DNA of 64,000 nt from Chachezhania antarctica (lineage in GTDB: Bacteria > Pseudomonadota > Alphaproteobacteria > Rhodobacterales > Rhodobacteraceae): assembly GCF_003646465.1 (NCBI RefSeq), contig NZ_QZEX01000009.1, positions 89,842 through 153,841 of the forward strand. The letters run 5' to 3'. Of the stretch, positions 24,867 through 33,627 are shown one piece after another. The translations under genes were made by a program, and so were the position numbers. Below the pieces are notes generated by a model that was not told where the DNA came from, did no database searches, and saw only the letters and a list, made by a program, of their open reading frames with translations. Position 1 is the stretch's first letter. Each line of letters begins with the position of its first letter.

Positions 24867-25976
24867 TCAGCCGGTGCGCCCGGCCTTGGCGCCCGCATCA
24901 TTTACGAGCGCCGTAAAGCGATAGAAGCCGTGCGCCATCTTGGAATAGGGCGTAAGCAGGAAGAACGTCAGCACCGCCCCAAGATGCACTGCCAGCAGCG
25001 GGCCGGTCAGCGCAGTACCGCGCGCCGCGTAAAGCAGCAGACCGGATAGGCCGACAAAGCCCAGAAGCCAGATGAAGGCAGCCGATCCGCCCTCCCGTCC
25101 TGTGGCGCCAAGCGCGGGGTCGGCCTTGCGCTTCAGCATCACCATGCCGACGCAGCCCAGCACCAGCAGCAGCCCGCCCGGCACGCCCAGCAGTTTCGGC
25201 AGCGTCCAGAAGTCGTAAGGGGCCGGGCTGCCGAAGACATAATGCAGGACGGTGCCCGAACCGGTCGATGCGAAACACAGAAGGAACCCCCACATGATCG
25301 CCTGGTGCACGTGGCGGCGGCCGCTGGTGTAGCGTTCTTCCTTCTCGAAGTTGCAGCCCTGCCCCTGCCCGCCGTCGAGGTTCTTCATCCGTCCGGCCGA
25401 AAGGGCCGCCGCGCGCAGGTCGGCCAGCCGGACCGCGCCGCCGCCGACTTCGCGCCAGTAGGTGCGCAGTGACATGGCGATGGACACCAGCGGAAACAGG
25501 AAGGCAGGTAGGAAGATCGCCACCATCGCGCCGTGGCCAAGATACGCGTAGAAGCCCTGCCCCCCGGCCGGAATGGCCGCGATGGCCAGGAACATCAGCG
25601 CAAAGCCAGCGACCAGCGCGCCCGCCATCGCGGCGGCGCTGCGCTGGAAGATACGTGCCAGCCCGCCGGGCCAGGCGAGGCGTTCCCAGCTGTCGGCCCG
25701 AGCATCGGCCAGCGCGCGCGGCAGGTTCAGCGCGAATTCATGCGGTTCGGTATATTGGCAGGCGTAGTAGCATCCCCGGCAATTGTGACACAGGTTGGCC
25801 AGCTGGGTAATGTCGCCATCCGCGAACACCTTGTTGCGGTTGATCGCCGGGAAAACCGAACAGAAGCCTTCGCAATAGCGGCAGGCATTGCAGATCTCGA
25901 CCTGGCGGCGGGCTTCCTCCATCGGGTCCTGCGAGATCGCGCCGGGGTCGGTCTGAAGGGAAACGTCAAGCGACAT
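24867..25976 (-). CDS. tcuB: TcuB-like tricarballylate utilisation iron-sulfur/haem membrane protein
   Basis: A 369-residue electron-transfer protein. Two cysteine clusters near the N-terminus, CNACRYCEGFC and CHNCRGCYYAC, indicate 4Fe-4S centres, and about six hydrophobic helices follow with His residues that could bind haem b. It would reoxidise the flavin of the TcuA-like dehydrogenase and feed the quinone pool. The gene overlaps the tcuA-like stop by 11 bases. The tricarballylate assignment is from the family; the true substrate may differ. Confidence 0.85.
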   Translation of the reverse strand: MSLDVSLQTDPGAISQDPMEEARRQVEICNACRYCEGFCSVFPAINRNKVFADGDITQLANLCHNCRGCYYACQYTEPHEFALNLPRALADARADSWERLAWPGGLARIFQRSAAAMAGALVAGFALMFLAIAAIPAGGQGFYAYLGHGAMVAIFLPAFLFPLVSIAMSLRTYWREVGGGAVRLADLRAAALSAGRMKNLDGGQGQGCNFEKEERYTSGRRHVHQAIMWGFLLCFASTGSGTVLHYVFGSPAPYDFWTLPKLLGVPGGLLLVLGCVGMVMLKRKADPALGATGREGGSAAFIWLLGFVGLSGLLLYAARGTALTGPLLAVHLGAVLTFFLLTPYSKMAHGFYRFTALVNDAGAKAGRTG

Positions 25977-27369
25977 GGGCGGCGGCCTCCTGTCCTGCGA
26001 TGCGTCCGAAGACGGTGCCGATGGTCATGCCGAAGCCGGCAAGATAGCCTTGGCCAAGGATCGATCCCGCCATCATCTCTCCGGCACTCCAGATATTGTC
26101 ATACAGGCCCTCGGGCCCCGCCGCGCGGGCGGTGTTGTCGACCTTCAGGCCCAGGTAGGTGAAGGTCACGCCAGGGCGCAGGCTGTAGCCATAGAAAGGT
26201 GGTTCGCTGATGGGCCGGGCCCAGTTCGTCTTGGCAGGCTCCACCCCGTCGGTCGCCAGCCCGTCCAGCTTCTGCGGGTGGAAATCCCCCGGCCGGCACC
26301 CGGCATTGAACGCGGCGATGGTTGCCTTCAGCTTATCGGGCGGCAGGTCCAGCTTCCCGGCCAGTTCCTCGATCGTGTCGGCCGATATCGGCGGGTAGAC
26401 CGACGGCATGAACAGGTCGATGGACCGGCTGTCGATGATGGAATATCCCACCTGACCGGGCTGTGCCGCCACCAGACGGCCCCAGATCGCGTAGCGCTTG
26501 GGCCAGACGTCCTCGCCTTCGTCGTAGAACCTGCAGCCATCGCGGTTCACCACGATGGAGAACGGCACGCAATCCAGCCGGGTCACGATGCCGCCATCGA
26601 ATTTCGGCGCGCGGCCATCGATGGCCACGGCATGGCACTGGGTCGGGTCGCCCACGCTTTGTGCGCCTTGATCCAGCATGTCCTTCATGACGACTCCGCG
26701 ATTGTAGGGCGTGCCGCGGATCAGGAAGTTGCGCGCGGATTCCCCCCATGCGCGGGCCAGCCAGTCGATATCAGCCTGGAACCCGCCCGAGGCGAGCACC
26801 ACAGCACGGGCCTGCATCCGGTACCGTGTTTCGCCGATTTCCACCTCGACATGGGTGGCGCGGTTGTCTTCGATCCCGATATGGCGGACCTGCGCGTCGT
26901 AAGACACCGTGACGCCCAGATCCTGCGCTGTCAGGTAATAGGCATTGACCAATGCCTTGCCGCCACCAAGGAAGAACGCATTCGTCCGGTCCAGCGACAG
27001 AGTGCCCGCCAGCGATGGCTGAAACCGCACGCCATGGGCCTGCATCCACGGCAAACAGTCCTCCGAGGTACTGATGCACATCCGCGCCAGCGCCTCGTCG
27101 GTTTCGCCCTTGGTGACGCGCAGGAGATCGTCGAAGAACTCCTCCTCGTCATAGGTTTCGACAAGCGGCCCCAGGGACCCGTGGTGCATGCAGCGAAAAT
27201 TGCGGGTGTGGCGGGAATTGCCGCCGCGATAGGCCTTGGGCGCGCCTTCCAGGATCAGCACGCGGGCGCCGGTCTCGGCCGCCTCGATCGCGGCGCAAAG
27301 GGCTGCATTGCCGCCGCCCACGACCACCACGTCCCAGACCTGATGCGCCAGCGTGGCGGGATCTGTCAT
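25966..27369 (-). CDS. tcuA: TcuA-like FAD-dependent dehydrogenase
   Basis: A 467-residue flavoprotein of the succinate dehydrogenase/fumarate reductase flavoprotein family, closest in style to tricarballylate dehydrogenase TcuA, which oxidises tricarballylate to cis-aconitate. The FAD-binding VVVVGGGNAALCAAIEAAETG is at the N-terminus, and the C-terminus has AGEMMAGSILGQGYLAGFG. It overlaps the regulator stop by ATGA and the tcuB start. No tricarballylate permease gene (tcuC) is adjacent; the TAXI or DctPQM systems nearby could supply substrate. Confidence 0.87.
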   Translation of the reverse strand: MTDPATLAHQVWDVVVVGGGNAALCAAIEAAETGARVLILEGAPKAYRGGNSRHTRNFRCMHHGSLGPLVETYDEEEFFDDLLRVTKGETDEALARMCISTSEDCLPWMQAHGVRFQPSLAGTLSLDRTNAFFLGGGKALVNAYYLTAQDLGVTVSYDAQVRHIGIEDNRATHVEVEIGETRYRMQARAVVLASGGFQADIDWLARAWGESARNFLIRGTPYNRGVVMKDMLDQGAQSVGDPTQCHAVAIDGRAPKFDGGIVTRLDCVPFSIVVNRDGCRFYDEGEDVWPKRYAIWGRLVAAQPGQVGYSIIDSRSIDLFMPSVYPPISADTIEELAGKLDLPPDKLKATIAAFNAGCRPGDFHPQKLDGLATDGVEPAKTNWARPISEPPFYGYSLRPGVTFTYLGLKVDNTARAAGPEGLYDNIWSAGEMMAGSILGQGYLAGFGMTIGTVFGRIAGQEAAAHVA

Positions 27370-28061
27370 GCCTGTTCTCCGTCATCGTCGCGGCGCAGCA
27401 TTCGAAGCCGTTCGGACTGCGCGCCTTCCATGTGCCGCCGCATCGCTGCCTCGGCCGTCGCTTCATCGCGGGCGGCAAGGGCCGCGATGATCTCGTCATG
27501 CTCCGCCACCGCCTCGCGCGCCCGGTCGGGTGACTCGAGGCTCGTGGGTCCAAGGATCATCATCGTGGTGTCGACCGAGCCCATGGATTTCAGCAGGAAC
27601 CGGTTCCGCGAAGCGTGCAGCAGGCTTTGGTGAAACTGCCGGTTCAGCCGGGCCAGCGCCTGCGGATCACCTTCCGATACGCCCATCTGCGCGTTGATAT
27701 CCCGCAGATCGCGGATCTCCACCTCTGATGCCGCGCGCGCTGCCAGTCGCGCCGCGGTCGATTCAAGAACCGCGCGCATCTCGTAAAGCTCCATGATCTC
27801 GGAATAATCCAGCTTCCGGACAACCGCCCCGGCCCGCGCCTGGTGATCGACCAGACCTTCGGATTCCAGCCGGCGGATCGCTTCGCGCACCGGCGTGCGG
27901 CTGACCGACAAGCGTTCCGCAATCTCGGTTTCCGTCAGGCGCGCGCCCGGCCGCAATCGGCCCGAGCGGATTTCATCGCGCAGGCGATCATAGGCCGTTT
28001 CGCCCTGAAGCGGGCGGGTTTCCTCGTAGGCAGCGATGCTCAGCTTCGACTTCGTCTTCAT
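27366..28061 (-). CDS. GntR-family (FCD) transcriptional regulator
   Basis: A 231-residue regulator with a winged helix (ARLTETEIAERLSVSRTPVREAIRRLESEGLV, about residues 25-75, split here by reading only key parts) and a C-terminal FCD effector domain containing RLNRQFHQSLL. It is the first gene of the GntR-tcuA-tcuB operon. A perfect 18-bp palindrome ends nine bases before the ATG and overlaps the predicted -10 element, so autorepression is very likely. With no room for a Shine-Dalgarno sequence, the mRNA may be leaderless. Confidence 0.88.
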   Translation of the reverse strand: MKTKSKLSIAAYEETRPLQGETAYDRLRDEIRSGRLRPGARLTETEIAERLSVSRTPVREAIRRLESEGLVDHQARAGAVVRKLDYSEIMELYEMRAVLESTAARLAARAASEVEIRDLRDINAQMGVSEGDPQALARLNRQFHQSLLHASRNRFLLKSMGSVDTTMMILGPTSLESPDRAREAVAEHDEIIAALAARDEATAEAAMRRHMEGAQSERLRMLRRDDDGEQA

Positions 28062-28070
28062 GCATCCGGT

Positions 28071-28098
28071 TGTATCCAGCTGGATACACTGCGGTCAA
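28071..28098 (-). promoter_or_regulatory. Promoter with perfect operator for the GntR-tcuAB operon
   Basis: TGTATCCAGCTGGATACA at 28071-28088 is a perfect palindrome of the GntR/FCD type. On the minus strand TTGACC (28098-28093), a 16-base spacer and GATACA (28076-28071) form a promoter whose spacer and -10 are the operator itself. The predicted transcript starts at or within a few bases of the ATG at 28061. Confidence 0.7.
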
Positions 28099-28940
28099 GG
28101 GCGCCGATTCCTCCGACGCTTCGGCTAACCCCGACGAACCCCGATCCTTTTGCGCCGGGCTGGCCATGATCTGCCGGGCTGCCATCGCTTCGCTGGCTTC
28201 GGTGGCCAGGGACGCGGCGGCATCGATGATGGCCTGGTTGTCCTGACCGTCGATCAATACCTGCCGCGACCAGAAGAACCGTCCAATTGGCTCCTCGGTC
28301 ATGCGGGCCAGAGCGATGTATTCGCCGTTGATGGCGGTCACCCGGATAACGAACCGCGCGTCGGGGGCTACGATCGTGGGCTGCAGCGTCCCGTCCAGCG
28401 CCCGGACATCGGCGCGAAAGTGGCTGGTCGCCGTCCAGGTAAGCTGCGCGCTGATCGCGTCGGTCAGGAAGAGTTCCACCTTGTCAGGCGATGTGAGGGA
28501 CGCCGTGTCGAAATAGAGGATGGGAACATCGCCAACGACAGGTCCTGGTTCCGCGGCGGACACGGGTCCGGTGTCGGACAGCCTGTCCGGCTTTGCGCCG
28601 TCCGGCGCCACCGGCTCCGGACCGAAACGTTCGGCCCTGTCGTTCGGCGAAGCCCGTTCCTGCCGCAGCCAGTCCTCGAACTCCTCCGATGCGATATCAG
28701 TCCCTTCGAGAAACTCCCGCCCGGCGCGCAGGCGCCGCAGGGCGTCGTCGGGGTCATCTATCAGGTCGATCGATACCCTGTCCGACCGCAACCAAACGTC
28801 GGTGCGATTCGCGCGCAGAATGTCCTTCTCGTCGCCAAGCTGGCGCCGGATGGGCGATAACGCCTGCCGGAGGCTGCCAGAAGCCTGATCGGAGCTGCGA
28901 TCGGACCAGAGCAGTGACTCCAGCCACCGTCGTGCAACCG
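28099..28940 (-). pseudogene. Truncated SARP-type transcriptional activator
   Basis: The minus-strand frame carries the bacterial transcriptional activator pattern LLWSDRSSDQASGSLRQALS, then FLEGTDIASEEFEDWLRQER, typical of SARP/BTAD regulators fused to a further C-terminal domain. The N-terminal beginning of the DNA-binding domain is missing where IS5-like sequence begins near 28940. The other end runs without a natural terminus into the GntR promoter and stops at 27988. It is therefore broken at both ends and presumably dead. The internal frame is still open over 280 codons, so the damage is fairly recent. Confidence 0.65.
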
Positions 28941-29395
28941 TCGATGCGGTTGCGCCGTTTGTATCGGCGCGTGTCGTATTTCACTTTCGTCGTGCGCTGC
29001 TTTCGACCCGGAATGGAGGGGCGTATCCCTTTGTCTTTCGACGCGTCTCGGAACCAGTCGGCGTCATAGCCGCGATTTCCGAGCAGCCAGCCGACCTTGG
29101 GTAGGCTGCTCAGTAGCGCCCGCGCACCAGTGTAGTCGCTGACCTGCCCAGCGGTGACGAACAGACTGAGCGGTCGCCCTCGGCTGTCGCAGATGGCATG
29201 CAGTTTGGTATTTATGCCGCCCTTGGTTCGCCAGATCAGGCGACCGCGCCCCCCTTTTTCGCGGCCAGGCTGGTCGCGGTGCGGTGTGCCTTCAGGTAGG
29301 TCGCGTCGATCATCACGGTCTTTTCCTCTCCGTGTTTGGCAGCGAGGCCGACCATCATCTGGGCGAAAATGCCTTTCTCGCTCCAAGGCTTCTTC
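28941..29395 (-). mobile_element. IS5-family (IS427-like) transposase remnant
   Basis: The minus strand encodes IFAQMMVGLAAKHGEEKTV, MIDATYLKAH and then, after a frame change at an A5G6 run (29249-29259), TKGGINTKLHAICDSRGRPL, LLGNRGYDADWF and PGRKQR. Such frame changes are normal in IS427-type elements. The second catalytic Asp (usually GDRGYD) is Asn, and the sequence is cut after KRRNRI, before the final Glu. The element is truncated at both ends and inactive. It lies between the SARP and intradiol fragments. Confidence 0.75.
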
Positions 29396-29672
29396 GGAAT
29401 CCACCGTGCTCGGCCCGTTCTACATTTCCGGAACGCCCGAGCGCAAGATGGCTGCCAATATCTGCCTCGACCAGAAGGGCGAAGACATGCTGGTCCGTGG
29501 GCGCATCACGGATACGCAGGGCAATCCGGTGAAGGGCGCGGTCATCGACGTCTGGCAGGCCAATGACGATGGTTTCTACGACGTCCAGCAGAAGGGCATT
29601 CAACCCGATTTCAACCTGCGCGGCGTGTTCCGCACGGGCGAAGACGGCACTAACTGGTTCCGCGCCGTGAAG
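29396..29672 (+). pseudogene. Intradiol ring-cleavage dioxygenase fragment
   Basis: About 92 codons on the plus strand match the middle of a catechol/hydroxyquinol 1,2-dioxygenase: STVLGPFYISGTPER, then GRITDTQGNPVKGAVIDVWQ, ANDDGFYDVQQKG and FNLRGVFRTGEDG. The first iron-ligand Tyr (in GFYD) is present, but the later Tyr and the two His ligands are missing because the homology ends abruptly near 29672. The 110 bases up to the TRAP permease contain nothing I recognise apart from a short palindrome CCATCGCGATGG. Confidence 0.7.
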
Positions 29673-29782
29673 AACCGAATTTCGCAGCATTCACCCCGGT
29701 ATCATATCGCGGGCCACCATCGCGATGGAGGATCATCCCGGGACCCGAGCCGTGACTGGCGATGGCCCATCGATACCGACAG

Positions 29783-31087
29783 TCACATGGTGTTCGGTAG
29801 CCAGAGCGTGATGATCGGAAACAGGATGATCAGCGCCAGCCGGACGAAATCGGCGCACAGGAAGGGTACGATACCCCGGAAGATCGTCGATAGCGGAATG
29901 TCCCTGCGGACTCCGTGCATGACGAACACGTTGATCCCGATCGGCGGGGTAATCATGCCGATCTCGATCACCACGATCATGACGATGCCCCACCAGATCG
30001 GATCGTAGCCCAGGCCTTCGGTCACCAGCGGGAACACGAAGGGCAAGGTGATGACCATCGCGGCGATGGAATCGAAGACCGCGCCAAGGACGATGTACAT
30101 CAGCGCAAGGATCGCGATCACACCCAGCGGCGCCAGGTTGAGCGCCACGACCGCATCGACCAGTTCGGAGGGCATATGCGTCAGGGTGACGAAGTTCGAA
30201 AAGATATGGGCCCCGATCAGGATGACATAGAGCAGCCCGACACTGTGGGCCGTTTCGGCCACGATACGGCGGGCGTCCGTGAAGGTCAGCTTGCCCCGCG
30301 CCCAGGTGAACAGGAACGTCACCAGCACCCCCGCGGCCGCGGCTTCCGTCACCGTGAAGATACCGCCATAAAGCCCCAAGGTCATGATCGCGATGACGAT
30401 CAGGATCCCCCAGGTCGACAGCGCGACCCGCCCGGCGGTCGCCCAGCTGGCCCGCGGGCCCGCTGGCCCCAGCGACGGATTGCGCTTGACCACGAGGTAG
30501 ATCGCCAGCGCGTAGATCAGGATCGTCAGCAACCCGGGCAGTATGCCTGCGATGAACAGCTCGACCACGAATTGCTCGGTCAGGAACGCGTAGATGAGCA
30601 TGATCGACGACGGCGGGATCAGGGACCCCAGCGTGCCGCCCGCGGCGATGCTGCCGGCGCTAAGGCTTTGGGCATAGTTGCGCCGCTCCATCTCCGGCAG
30701 GGCGATGCGCGCCATCGTGGCCGTCGTCGCGATGGACGACCCGCAGGCCGCACCGAAACCGCCGCAGCCCGCGACCGTCGCGATGGCAAGCCCGCCCTTG
30801 CGGTGCCCGATCAGCGCATTGGCCAGCCGGTACAGATCCCCCGCCAGCCCCGAAGCCCCGGCGAAGGACCCCATCAGCAGGAACATCGGGATGATGATCA
30901 GCTCGGGGCTGGCAATCGCGCCGGCCGTTTCGGTTCCGAACATCGAGATCGCCGCGAAAAGGTTTCCCGTCAGGACATAGAACCCGACGACCCCGGCAAG
31001 CGCCATCGCGATGCCGATGGGCACGTGGAAGGCAATGAGAAGAAGCATGCCGGCAAAGCCCAGCAGGCCGATCGTGATCGGATCCAT
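29783..31087 (-). CDS. dctM: TRAP transporter large permease (DctM type)
   Basis: A 434-residue, roughly 12-helix permease of the TRAP family. FGAACGSSIATTATMARIALPEM, then GGTLGSLIPPSSIMLIYAF, and the C-terminal MITPPIGINVFVMHGV are characteristic. It couples solute uptake to a sodium or proton gradient together with the DctQ-type subunit encoded nine bases upstream. GGGGACAC precedes the ATG. It is the last gene of the DctPQM operon and abuts the graveyard region. Confidence 0.9.
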   Translation of the reverse strand: MDPITIGLLGFAGMLLLIAFHVPIGIAMALAGVVGFYVLTGNLFAAISMFGTETAGAIASPELIIIPMFLLMGSFAGASGLAGDLYRLANALIGHRKGGLAIATVAGCGGFGAACGSSIATTATMARIALPEMERRNYAQSLSAGSIAAGGTLGSLIPPSSIMLIYAFLTEQFVVELFIAGILPGLLTILIYALAIYLVVKRNPSLGPAGPRASWATAGRVALSTWGILIVIAIMTLGLYGGIFTVTEAAAAGVLVTFLFTWARGKLTFTDARRIVAETAHSVGLLYVILIGAHIFSNFVTLTHMPSELVDAVVALNLAPLGVIAILALMYIVLGAVFDSIAAMVITLPFVFPLVTEGLGYDPIWWGIVMIVVIEIGMITPPIGINVFVMHGVRRDIPLSTIFRGIVPFLCADFVRLALIILFPIITLWLPNTM

Positions 31088-31096
31088 CGTGTCCCC

Positions 31097-31633
31097 TTAC
31101 CGCGCCTCTTCAAGTTCTGGATGCTCGTCGGCAAGCGGCTTGCCTGCACGCATGTTCGATACCGTCTCGGCTACGACAAGCAGCTGGATCGGAACGCAGG
31201 CGACGATCAGAAGGCTGGTCAGAAACCAAGACGGCCAGGCCGGCAGGTGCAGAAGCCACGTCACCTGCCCGTGGTCGTACATGTTCCAGGCATAGGCGCT
31301 GACCTGCCAGGCGATGCCCGTGACCACGCACAGAACCGCAAGCTGGCCGAACAGTTCCACCCCCTGCCCCATCCGCGATGGCAGCGCGCGGCCAAGGAAC
31401 CGGATCGTGATGTTCTGCCGCGCGGCCAGCGCGACCGGAAGGCACGAGGCCACGATGGGGGGCGTCACGATCTCGATCAGGTCGCTCAGGCCGTAGATTG
31501 GGTCGCTGAACACGGCGCGCATGATCACGTCGGCCATCGTCGCCACGGATAGGATCATCAAACCGACAAGCCCCACCCCCGCCGCCAGTTCGCTTCGGTT
31601 AAGCCAGTTCTTGATGAACCCGGTGAAATCCAT
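31097..31633 (-). CDS. dctQ: TRAP transporter small permease (DctQ type)
   Basis: A 178-residue four-helix protein of the DctQ family with the internal ATMADVIMRAVFSDPIYGLSDLIE and MYDHGQVTWLLHLPAWPSW patterns. I start at 31633 (MDFTGFIKNW) with GAAAGG upstream; the open frame continues to 31687 but those residues would fall in the hairpin between genes. It pairs with the large permease and receives solute from the DctP protein. Confidence 0.85.
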   Translation of the reverse strand: MDFTGFIKNWLNRSELAAGVGLVGLMILSVATMADVIMRAVFSDPIYGLSDLIEIVTPPIVASCLPVALAARQNITIRFLGRALPSRMGQGVELFGQLAVLCVVTGIAWQVSAYAWNMYDHGQVTWLLHLPAWPSWFLTSLLIVACVPIQLLVVAETVSNMRAGKPLADEHPELEEAR

Positions 31634-31654
31634 GGCATGCCTTTCGCGATGATC

Positions 31655-31684
31655 CCCCGCGTCGGGACGCAATCCGTCGCGGGG
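31655..31684 (-). promoter_or_regulatory. Intercistronic hairpin after dctP
   Basis: CCCCGCG and CGCGGGG pair perfectly around a 16-base loop in the gap between dctP and dctQ. There is no T tract, so it looks like an mRNA-stabilising or attenuating stem rather than a full terminator. Confidence 0.45.
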
Positions 31685-31702
31685 CACGGTCGCGTGTTGG
31701 GA

Positions 31703-32731
31703 TCAGAGCCCGGACCGGACCTTGTCGATGGCCGCGGTCGCTTCTTCGTACAGGTTGACGCCATCCTCGTTCGGCTTGTTCCAGTCCTCGCGCGTCGGCG
31801 CGAGAATATCGCGGGCTTCCGCGATCTGGGCCTCGGTCCATTCGTGCACCGTGTGTTCGGGGTCTGCCATGATCTTGGCTTTCGCCTCGGCCTGCTGGTT
31901 GTCCAGCCCCTCGCCCAGCACGCGGGTGAACCATTCACCCGAATACATGTCGAAGGCTTCCTTGGCCTTCGGCGGCAGCGCGTCATAGGTGTCGCGACGC
32001 ATCGGGAAGATCACGGCGACCGAGCCCAGGGACAGATCCCACAGGTGATGATAGGCGGCATCCGCGATGCGGAAATTGTAGACATTGCCCGGCGCCATCA
32101 TCGCGCCGTCCAGCAACCCGCGCGAAATGCTTTCGGCGATTTGCGGCGCGGGGACGTTGCCCACCGGCGTGGCGCCCAGCAGGTCGGCCATCCGGGTCTG
32201 GATCGGCCCGGCGACGCGCAGACGCTTGCCCTCCAGATCGTCGAGCGAGGTGATCGGATCGGTCAAATCCAGTCCGTAGGGGCCGGTCATGATGATGCCC
32301 ACAAGGACCAGGTCATCGAAATCCGAAACGATGCCCTTTTCATACATCTCGTAGGCGGCAAGCGCCGCTTCGACATTGGTTTCGGCCAGAAACGGCAGTT
32401 CGAAGACCGACAGTTCGGGGAAACGGCCCGGGGTGTAGGCCACGACGACCTCGGCAATGTCCACGACGCCGTTTTCCACCATCGCAAGCTGCTGCACCGG
32501 GCTTTTGCCAAGTGTACCGCCCGGGTAGTGTTCGATCTTCAGCGTGCCGTCGGACGCGGCCTCGACCGCTTCGATGAACGCCGGGACGCTGATCTTGTTG
32601 TTGGCGCTCATCGGGGAGAACGCGCTTGCGAACCGCAGGGTCGTCTGCTCCTGAGCCACCGATGGCACCGCAGCCCCGATTGCCAGAACCGCCGCGCAGG
32701 AGAATTCCTTCAAGGTCTTCATCATCGTCAT
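31703..32731 (-). CDS. dctP: TRAP transporter solute-binding protein (DctP type)
   Basis: A 342-residue periplasmic binding protein. MMKTLKEFSCAAVLAIGAAV and then PSVAQE form a signal peptide. The mature protein has TLRFASAFSPMSANNKISVP and the family stretch IAESISRGLLDGAMMAPGN. The start at 32731 is chosen over the longer frame to 32863, whose extra residues are not signal-like and overlap the regulator promoter. It is the first gene of the DctPQM operon and is divergent from the HutC-like regulator. Confidence 0.88.
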   Translation of the reverse strand: MTMMKTLKEFSCAAVLAIGAAVPSVAQEQTTLRFASAFSPMSANNKISVPAFIEAVEAASDGTLKIEHYPGGTLGKSPVQQLAMVENGVVDIAEVVVAYTPGRFPELSVFELPFLAETNVEAALAAYEMYEKGIVSDFDDLVLVGIIMTGPYGLDLTDPITSLDDLEGKRLRVAGPIQTRMADLLGATPVGNVPAPQIAESISRGLLDGAMMAPGNVYNFRIADAAYHHLWDLSLGSVAVIFPMRRDTYDALPPKAKEAFDMYSGEWFTRVLGEGLDNQQAEAKAKIMADPEHTVHEWTEAQIAEARDILAPTREDWNKPNEDGVNLYEEATAAIDKVRSGL

Positions 32732-32810
32732 GTATCCCTGTGCATCTGATCGTCTTGCGGCGCCGGCACGCCTTCTGTTCGAGGCTTCCTCCGGGACCGA
32801 GCAAGTTCCT

Positions 32811-32838
32811 TTGACAAGTCTATGCAGGTATATACAAT
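32811..32838 (+). promoter_or_regulatory. Sigma-70-like promoter with TATATACAA operator for the HutC-like gene
   Basis: TTGACA (32811-32816), a 16-base spacer and TACAAT (32833-32838) form a near-consensus promoter. The dyad GTATATAC overlaps the -10 element, as expected for a HutC-subfamily autorepressor. The divergent dctP operon starts about 80 bases away. Confidence 0.65.
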
Positions 32839-32878
32839 TCCGGCAACGACAAACTTTAGGCAACGTGGGAACGATGTG

Positions 32879-33625
32879 ATGAACACCGAAACGAGAAAGT
32901 CACAGACCCCGAAAAGCCTTCAAATCAAGGAGTTTATCGTAAGCGAGATAGAGTCCGGCACCTTGAAACCCGGTGACAAGGTGCCGTCCGAGACGCAGCT
33001 GGCGGAACGGTTCTCTGCCTCGCGGATGACCGTGAATCGCGCGGTGAAGGAACTGACGGTCGAACGCCGGGTCAAACGCGTGCAGGGCCTGGGCACCTTC
33101 GTGGCGGATCAGAAGCCGCTAGCCCCGCTGATCGAGATCCGCAGCATCAGCCAGGAAATCGCGCTGCGCGGCGGGCAGCATTCCTGTGTGCCCATCAGCG
33201 CGTCCGAGGAGATCGTGTCGGACGAGGATGCCGACCGTCTGGGCCTGCCGCCGCGGTCGCGCGTGTTCCGGTTGCGGGCGGTCCACAAGTGCGACGGCAC
33301 GCCGATCCAGTACGAAGACCGCCTTGTGAACCCCGCCTTCTCGCCGGATTTCCTGGAGCAGGATTTCTGCAGTGCCACCGCCTCGGACTACCTGCTGAAA
33401 CACGTCACCTTCACCGAGGTCGAACACAAGGTCGACGCGATGCGGCCCACCGAAGACATGGCAAGGCTGCTGGAGATCGGGACCGACGATCCCTGCCTGC
33501 GCCTTGTGCGCCGGACATGGTCCGGCGACCGCGTGATCACCTATGTCCAGCTTGTTCATCCCGGTGATCTCTACCGGCTGGGCGGGCGCTTCCAGGGCCC
33601 CGGCATCGCCCGCGAGATCGCCTGA
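32879..33625 (+). CDS. GntR/HutC-family transcriptional regulator
   Basis: A 248-residue regulator. The winged helix lies at about residues 8-75 (KPGDKVPSETQLAERFSASR, then MTVNRAVKELTVERRVKRV) and a UTRA effector domain follows, with SRVFRLRAVHKCDGTPIQYED. I start at ATG 32879 because residues encoded upstream lie in the promoter. HutC proteins usually sense a catabolic intermediate such as urocanate, but other UTRA ligands are known. Related TATATACAA sequences occur here and at the ornithine cyclodeaminase/ammonia-lyase promoter. Confidence 0.86.
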   Translation: MNTETRKSQTPKSLQIKEFIVSEIESGTLKPGDKVPSETQLAERFSASRMTVNRAVKELTVERRVKRVQGLGTFVADQKPLAPLIEIRSISQEIALRGGQHSCVPISASEEIVSDEDADRLGLPPRSRVFRLRAVHKCDGTPIQYEDRLVNPAFSPDFLEQDFCSATASDYLLKHVTFTEVEHKVDAMRPTEDMARLLEIGTDDPCLRLVRRTWSGDRVITYVQLVHPGDLYRLGGRFQGPGIAREIA

Positions 33626-33627
33626 CG

